Origin: an uncultured Oscillospiraceae bacterium
GTDB lineage: Bacteria > Bacillota > Clostridia > Oscillospirales > Oscillospiraceae
Length of the DNA: 11,192 bases
Assembly (NCBI GenBank): GCA_934573945.1
Contig: CAKTMQ010000042.1
Location: 1 to 11,192 of the forward strand
Direction: 5' to 3'
The position numbers were made by a program, and so were the translations under genes. The first letter of the stretch is position 1; each line of letters opens with the position of its first letter. Below, one piece after another: positions 8,104 to 11,192 of the stretch. The notes beneath the pieces are model-generated. The model was not told the origin of the DNA, did not search any database, and worked only from the letters and a program-made list of their open reading frames with translations.

Positions 8104-9445
8104 ACAGGCCGGAGGCCAATTCCGCCGCCCGTGTCCACAGCACTGGACCCACGGCGCCGGTCTGCTCCAGCCTCAGCTGCCGCTGCAGTGCCACCACCGC
8201 CCGCCGGGTGGCCGGGCCGAAAACACCGTCCACCTCTACGGCGGGAATGGCGCCGTCCTGGGCAGCAATGCGCCGCAGGTTCTGCTGCAGCTGCCGCACC
8301 GCCGCGCCTTCATCGCCCTCAGCCAGAAACCGGCCGGGGTACACCTGCTCGATGTAGTTCTGGTAATCCTGGGGCAGATCGCGCAGCAGCTGGTCATAGA
8401 CGTTCAGTATCCGGTTCCAGGTGTCCCGCCCCACGATGCCGTCCACCGGCAGACCGTAAAGGGACTGGAAGGCGTACACCGCGTCCCGGGTCTCATCGTT
8501 GTAGCTGCCGGTAATGGCGATCACAGGCAGTTCCGGCAGGAAGTAGCCCAGAAAGGCCAGATAATACTGTACGGTGCTGACGCCGATGCCGGTGTCGCCC
8601 GGGCGCAGCACCTCGGGAAAGGCAGGCTGTACCTCCGTGAGCGTCAGCCCTTCGCTGACCAGCTCGCTGAGCTGTTTGACCCCTGTCCAGACCTCCTTGA
8701 TCTTGTACCAGGTGGCCTTTCCTACGATGCCGTCCGTGTCCAGATTGAATACCCGCTGGAATTCCCGTACCGCGTCCTCCGTGTTTCGGTCGAAAAGGTT
8801 GGACACCGGTGAGATCACGGGGATCCCCGGATAGTTTTCATGGATGCGGTTGAGCTGCTGCTGGATGGTGCGCACGCTCTGACCGTAGGCGCCCCGCTCC
8901 AGCGGCCGCCCAGGGTAGGAGGGGATGTTGTCACCCACGGCGGCATTGAACACGATGTTGATGTCGTCACCGTAGTAGTACTGCAGGATCTCGTAGGGCA
9001 CGTATCCGGCCTCCGCCAGATCCACGCTGCCCCACTGGCTCAGACCGCTGCATCGTGTCCGCACGCCGTCGCAGAAGGCGGCAAACAGCGGCTCCACGCT
9101 GCCCTGCCGCACGATGTAGTTGTTGAAGATGTCGTCCACCAGCTGGCTGATGTTCTCAAAGACATTGCCGTTCGGCACATAGGCCTGATCCCGCGCCGTG
9201 GTACTGGTGATGTCGAAGTCGTAGCCCCGGCTGCGGTAGTACTCCGTGTAGATGCGGTTGAGGGCAAAGGAGACCTGCGCCATGATGTTGGCGCGCAGCG
9301 CCGCTTCCGGCCAGGTAGGGTACAGCTCGTGGGAGGCCACATTCTTGATGTAGCTGGTAAAGGGCACCGTCACATTGGGCGCATTACTGTCTGGCAGTCC
9401 CAGATGTACGGTGATGGAGGTGGGAACCATCGGCAGAGTGGGCAT
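8102..9445 (-). CDS. SleC-like spore cortex-lytic protein: SpoIID-like domain plus three peptidoglycan-binding repeats
   Basis: The 447-aa protein is probably a peptidoglycan lytic transglycosylase of the SleC type, which degrades spore cortex during germination in Clostridia. Residues about 25-165 form a SpoIID-like domain: SYIKNVASHELYPTWPEAAL with E40 as candidate catalytic acid, SFALNRIYTEYYRSRGY, then FCDGVRTRC (C125, C132), SQWGSVDLAEAGY and EILQYYYG. Three PG_binding_1 modules follow at about 182-253, 280-350 and 373-444, each with an LxxGxxGxxVxxxQ opening and a DG-V-G-TW-type close (the last reads VGPVLW). There is no signal peptide, which fits a protein made in the mother cell and packed into the spore. 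AAGGGGGA lies 7 nt before the ATG. It lies 13 nt downstream of the 128-aa gene. A vegetative cell-wall role is not excluded. The SleC match is from memory, not a search. Confidence 0.8.
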   Translation of the reverse strand: MPTLPMVPTSITVHLGLPDSNAPNVTVPFTSYIKNVASHELYPTWPEAALRANIMAQVSFALNRIYTEYYRSRGYDFDITSTTARDQAYVPNGNVFENISQLVDDIFNNYIVRQGSVEPLFAAFCDGVRTRCSGLSQWGSVDLAEAGYVPYEILQYYYGDDINIVFNAAVGDNIPSYPGRPLERGAYGQSVRTIQQQLNRIHENYPGIPVISPVSNLFDRNTEDAVREFQRVFNLDTDGIVGKATWYKIKEVWTGVKQLSELVSEGLTLTEVQPAFPEVLRPGDTGIGVSTVQYYLAFLGYFLPELPVIAITGSYNDETRDAVYAFQSLYGLPVDGIVGRDTWNRILNVYDQLLRDLPQDYQNYIEQVYPGRFLAEGDEGAAVRQLQQNLRRIAAQDGAIPAVEVDGVFGPATRRAVVALQRQLRLEQTGAVGPVLWTRAAELASGL

Positions 9446-9451
9446 GGCGGT

Positions 9452-9459
9452 TCCCCCTT
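9452..9459 (-). promoter_or_regulatory. Strong ribosome-binding site of the SleC-like gene
   Basis: Read on the minus strand this is AAGGGGGA, 7 nt before the ATG at 9445. It partly overlaps the stop codon of the upstream gene. Its presence shows the 447-aa frame is translated from its own start and is not merely a frameshift fragment. Confidence 0.75.
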
Positions 9460-9845
9460 TACTGAATGGCCGGTGTGAGTACCACCGGCAGAATGGTCTT
9501 TGTACCGGTAAACAGATCCACCGGCAGGTCGGTGATCTGCTGGTAAGCGGGGTGTGCCACCGATACCACGTAGTGCGCCGCGCTCTCGGCGGCAGTGCTG
9601 GGCTGCTGGGATTCGTAGAAGGGCTTTGCCGGCAGCACGAAGCCGTCGGCGATACCGCTGCTGTCGGTGCGTTTGCGGTAGAGAGGGATCCGTCCGCCGT
9701 TGATCATCACAGCCACCTCCACCAGTGCCCGGGGGACGGGAAAGGCACCCCGCCCAGTGGCCACCTGTACCCGCAGAACGCCCCGTTCCGGATTTCCCTC
9801 CAGAAAGGGCTGCAGCTGCTGCAGGGAAAAATCCTGTGTCGCCAT
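9459..9845 (-). CDS. Small protein resembling a carboxypeptidase-regulatory-like (Ig-fold) domain, similar to the SleC N-terminal region
   Basis: The protein has 128 aa and no signal peptide or membrane segment. From about residue 22 it looks like a beta-sandwich of the carboxypeptidase regulatory-like type: GVLRVQV, PVPRALVEVAV, the turn TDSSG (60-64), FVLPAKP (69-75), YVVSVAHPAY (92-101) and a closing LPVVLTP. In clostridial SleC a domain of this kind precedes the catalytic domain on the same polypeptide, as I recall it. Here it is its own gene directly upstream of the SleC-like gene, in a different frame, with its own AGGAGG. I infer that it acts with that protein, perhaps as a separate inhibitory or targeting subunit. 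Function is otherwise unknown. Confidence 0.75.
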   Translation of the reverse strand: MATQDFSLQQLQPFLEGNPERGVLRVQVATGRGAFPVPRALVEVAVMINGGRIPLYRKRTDSSGIADGFVLPAKPFYESQQPSTAAESAAHYVVSVAHPAYQQITDLPVDLFTGTKTILPVVLTPAIQ

Positions 9846-9852
9846 GGATAAA

Positions 9853-9858
9853 CCTCCT
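9853..9858 (-). promoter_or_regulatory. Ribosome-binding site of the 128-aa gene
   Basis: A perfect AGGAGG on the minus strand lies 7 nt before the ATG at 9845. It fixes the start of the first gene of the minus-strand pair. Confidence 0.8.
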
Positions 9859-9863
9859 GAAAA

Positions 9864-9880
9864 GGCGGCATACCGCCGCC
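9864..9880 (-). repeat. Small GC-rich inverted repeat in the 5' leader of the minus-strand operon
   Basis: GGCGGC (9864-9869) and GCCGCC (9875-9880) form a 6-bp perfect stem with a 5-nt loop. On the minus-strand transcript the stem is followed by TTTT and then, within 2 nt, by the AGGAGG of the 128-aa gene. It could affect translation or transcript stability, or be incidental. Confidence 0.5.
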
Positions 9881-9891
9881 GTGATATATTC

Positions 9892-9920
9892 TATTGTATG
9901 AAACCGGCTGCCGCAGGTGC
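9892..9920 (-). promoter_or_regulatory. Candidate sporulation (sigma-K or sigma-E type) promoter for the SleC-like pair
   Basis: On the minus strand CATACAATA (9892-9900) fits both the sigma-K -10 pattern CATANNNTA and the sigma-E -10 CATACA-T. An AC within GCACC (9916-9920) lies 16 nt upstream of the CATA, suitable for a sigma-K -35. A sigma-E -35 (ATA-type) is not evident. A weak sigma-A reading (TTGCAC, 18 bp, TACAAT) is also possible. The mother-cell assignment is supported mainly by the SleC-like gene downstream. Confidence 0.5.
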
Positions 9921-9943
9921 AAAATTCTTGTGTGCTGTTCCAC

Positions 9944-9972
9944 TTGACAAACAGCGGAAAAGTGAGTACAAT
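9944..9972 (+). promoter_or_regulatory. Sigma-A promoter of the leuS T-box transcript
   Basis: TTGACA (9944-9949) is a perfect -35, and TACAAT (9967-9972) lies exactly 17 bp downstream. Transcription should begin near 9979, giving a leader of about 318 nt ahead of leuS. It is divergent from the minus-strand promoter, whose -35 lies about 24 bp away. Confidence 0.9.
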
Positions 9973-10198
9973 GTGGGCAATGTTTCAATATGGGAACACA
10001 GCGATGAAGGGAAAAAAGCGGAAACGCGTCCTCCTCAAGAGAGCCGGCGGCTGGGTGTGAGCCGGTGGAGACGATCCGTGATACTGGCCCCGGAGCTTTC
10101 CGCCTGAACAGGGCGGAACGGATGCGCCCCGTTACAGGCGACGCCCTTTTGGAAGATACGGGCGGCTGAGCGCCGGATGGGTGACCGTCGGTGGAAGC

Positions 10199-10225
10199 AG
10201 GGTGGTAACACGTTTTCACGTCCCT
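10199..10225 (+). promoter_or_regulatory. T-box antiterminator with tRNA-acceptor bulge
   Basis: AGGG (10199-10202) pairs with CCCT (10222-10225) and ACG (10210-10212) with CGT (10219-10221), leaving the 7-nt bulge TGGTAAC (10203-10209). TGGT can pair with the 3' ACCA of tRNA-Leu, whose discriminator base is A. The usual bulge is TGGNACC, so the sixth position is A here and not C. The 3' arm shares bases with the terminator stem, making the two folds mutually exclusive. Confidence 0.88.
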
Positions 10226-10253
10226 GACTGCAATAGCAGTCAGGGACTTTTTT
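10220..10253 (+). terminator. T-box regulatory terminator
   Basis: A 12-bp perfect stem pairs GTCCCTGACTGC (10220-10231) with GCAGTCAGGGAC (10236-10247). It has an AATA loop and a T6 tract (10248-10253). It forms when charged tRNA-Leu fails to stabilise the antiterminator. Confidence 0.95.
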
Positions 10254-10296
10254 ATGTTCGACAACAAATTTCATATACGGATAAGGAGAAGCAAGT

Positions 10297-11192
10297 ATGA
10301 ATTACGATTTTGCCGCCATTGAGAAGAAATGGCAAGCCAACTGGGAAAAGACAAAGCCCTACGCCGCCATTACCGGTGACAAGCGCCCCAAGTTCTACGG
10401 GCTGATCGAGTTCCCCTATCCCTCCGGTCAGGGTCTGCACGTGGGTCATCCCCGCCCCTTTACGGCTATGGACATCGTGACCCGCAAAAAGCGGATGGAG
10501 GGCTATAACGTTCTTTTCCCCATCGGGTTCGACGCCTTCGGCCTGCCTACGGAGAACTACGCCATCAAGAACCACATCCATCCCGCCATCGTCACCAAGA
10601 ACAACATTGTCAACTTCACCAATCAGCTGAAGATGCTGGGCTACGGCTTCGACTGGGATCGCTGCGTGGACACCACCGACCCCAACTACTACAAGTGGAC
10701 CCAGTGGATCTTCCTGCAGATGTTCAAGCACGGTCTGGCCTACAAGTCCACCATGCCGGTGAACTGGTGCACCAGCTGCAAGTGCGTGCTGGCCAACGAG
10801 GAAGTGGTCAACGGCGTGTGCGAGCGCTGCGGCAGCGAGGTCATCCGCAAGGAGAAGAGCCAGTGGATGCTGAAGATCACCGCCTACGCCCAGCGCCTCA
10901 TCGACGATCTGGACGATGTGGACTTTATCGAGCGTGTGAAGATCCAGCAGCGCAACTGGATCGGCCGCTCCACCGGCGCGGAGGTCACATTCAAGACCAA
11001 CGTGGGCGACGAAGTGACGGTATACACCACCCGCGCCGACACGCTGTTCGGCACGACCTACATGGTTATCTCTCCGGAGCACCCGCTGCTGAAGGAGTGG
11101 CAGCCCAAGATCAAGAACTGGGACGAGGTGGCGGCCTATCAGGATGAGGCGGCCCACAAGTCCGATTTTGAGCGCGGCGAGCTGAACAAGGA
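10297..11192 (+). CDS. leuS: Leucyl-tRNA synthetase, 5' part (3' end outside window)
   Basis: Leucyl-tRNA synthetase charges tRNA-Leu and edits mischarged products. The first 298 codons are present. AAGGAG (10283-10288) lies 8 nt before the ATG. Class Ia motifs are clear: [14 protein letters not shown] with the HIGH-type HVGH (48-51), and [21 protein letters not shown] zinc-ribbon has Cys 158, 161, 175 and 178 ([14 protein letters not shown] and CERCG), followed by [15 protein letters not shown]. The CP1 editing domain begins with TTRADTLFG (244-252), where many homologues have TTRPDTLFG. The KMSKS motif and anticodon-binding domain would lie beyond the window. Expression is controlled by the T-box upstream. 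The [13 protein letters not shown] wording and the Leu specifier support LeuS over IleRS or ValRS. Confidence 0.96.
   Translation, partial: MNYDFAAIEKKWQANWEKTKPYAAITGDKRPKFYGLIEFPYPSGQGLHVGHPRPFTAMDIVTRKKRMEGYNVLFPIGFDAFGLPTENYAIKNHIHPAIVTKNNIVNFTNQLKMLGYGFDWDRCVDTTDPNYYKWTQWIFLQMFKHGLAYKSTMPVNWCTSCKCVLANEEVVNGVCERCGSEVIRKEKSQWMLKITAYAQRLIDDLDDVDFIERVKIQQRNWIGRSTGAEVTFKTNVGDEVTVYTTRADTLFGTTYMVISPEHPLLKEWQPKIKNWDEVAAYQDEAAHKSDFERGELNK

Larger units (their letters stand above)
9993..10253 (+). promoter_or_regulatory. Leucine T-box riboswitch leader of leuS
   Basis: The leader senses uncharged tRNA-Leu and lets transcription continue into leuS when leucyl-tRNA runs short. Stem I is readable. 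A basal AGC/GCT helix (10000-10002 with 10095-10097) is followed by a GA kink-turn (GATGAA opposite CGGA) and GGG/CCC (10009-10011 with 10088-10090). The specifier loop comes next, then GCGGA/TCCGT (10018-10022 with 10075-10079). The upper stem contains AGAGAG and a terminal CCGGC/GCCGG helix. The specifier is read as CTG (Leu, 10084-10086) followed by a purine. A hairpin at 10098-10118 follows. Stem III is not resolved with certainty. The antiterminator and terminator lie at the 3' end. Confidence 0.93.

Noticed and set aside
8056..9478. Several plus-strand open frames (8056-8514, 8060-8812, 8840-9478)
   Set aside because: They are shadows of the minus-strand SleC-like gene, overlap the terminator, lack ribosome-binding sites and show no domain.
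9928..9950. Possible sigma-A promoter on the minus strand (TTGTCA at 9945-9950)
   Set aside because: The sequence 17 bp downstream (GAATTT) is a poor -10, and the -35 is just the reverse reading of the leuS -35 region.
9700..10107. Plus-strand open frame running through the leuS promoter and T-box Stem I
   Set aside because: It crosses a consensus promoter and structured leader and is antisense to the 128-aa gene at its start; composition is arbitrary.
10252..11157. 301-codon minus-strand frame opposite leuS
   Set aside because: leuS is unambiguous on the plus strand; the reverse frame has no motif or ribosome-binding site support.
1..11192. CRISPR arrays, insertion sequences, tRNA or rRNA genes, prophage or defence genes
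   Set aside because: None seen: no regularly spaced repeats, no transposase-like frame or terminal inverted repeats, no tRNA cloverleaf. The window is housekeeping chromosome plus one sporulation-related pair.

Overview
The window looks like the chromosome of a GC-rich, spore-forming Clostridia member, most plausibly an Oscillospiraceae/Ruminococcaceae-type gut anaerobe. The grounds are Firmicutes-style SMC, FtsY and RsfS sequences, strong Shine-Dalgarno sites, a T-box ahead of leuS, and a spore cortex-lytic (SleC-like) gene pair. The genus cannot be fixed by eye.

Layout. Positions 1-271 are the 3' end of rplT, closed by a strong terminator (289-320). A near-consensus sigma-A promoter (324-352) then drives a tightly packed co-directional operon, 394-8063: smc, ftsY, rph, rdgB-type XTP/dITP pyrophosphatase, a YhbY RNA-binding protein, a NadD-YqeK fusion, and rsfS. 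Spacing runs from 33 bp down to three ATGA overlaps, and I see no internal terminator. A hairpin at 8073-8103 ends it.

Positions 8102-9845 carry two minus-strand genes convergent with the operon. The upstream one encodes a 128-aa protein resembling a carboxypeptidase-regulatory-like (Ig-fold) domain. The downstream one encodes a 447-aa protein with a SpoIID-like domain and three peptidoglycan-binding repeats. Together they look like the spore cortex hydrolase SleC divided over two genes, behind a candidate mother-cell sigma promoter (9892-9920).

Positions 9944-10296 hold the leuS promoter and a complete leucine T-box leader: Stem I with kink-turn, CUG specifier, antiterminator with UGGU bulge, and terminator. 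The first 298 codons of leuS follow to the window end.

Taken together, the plus-strand operon mixes chromosome organisation (SMC), membrane targeting (FtsY), RNA maturation (RNase PH, YhbY), nucleotide-pool cleaning (RdgB, YqeK), NAD synthesis (NadD) and ribosome silencing (RsfS). It is a growth/housekeeping transcript. The points most worth following up are the split SleC-like pair with its sporulation-type promoter, the NadD-YqeK fusion, and the FtsY with an apparently shortened first N-domain helix.
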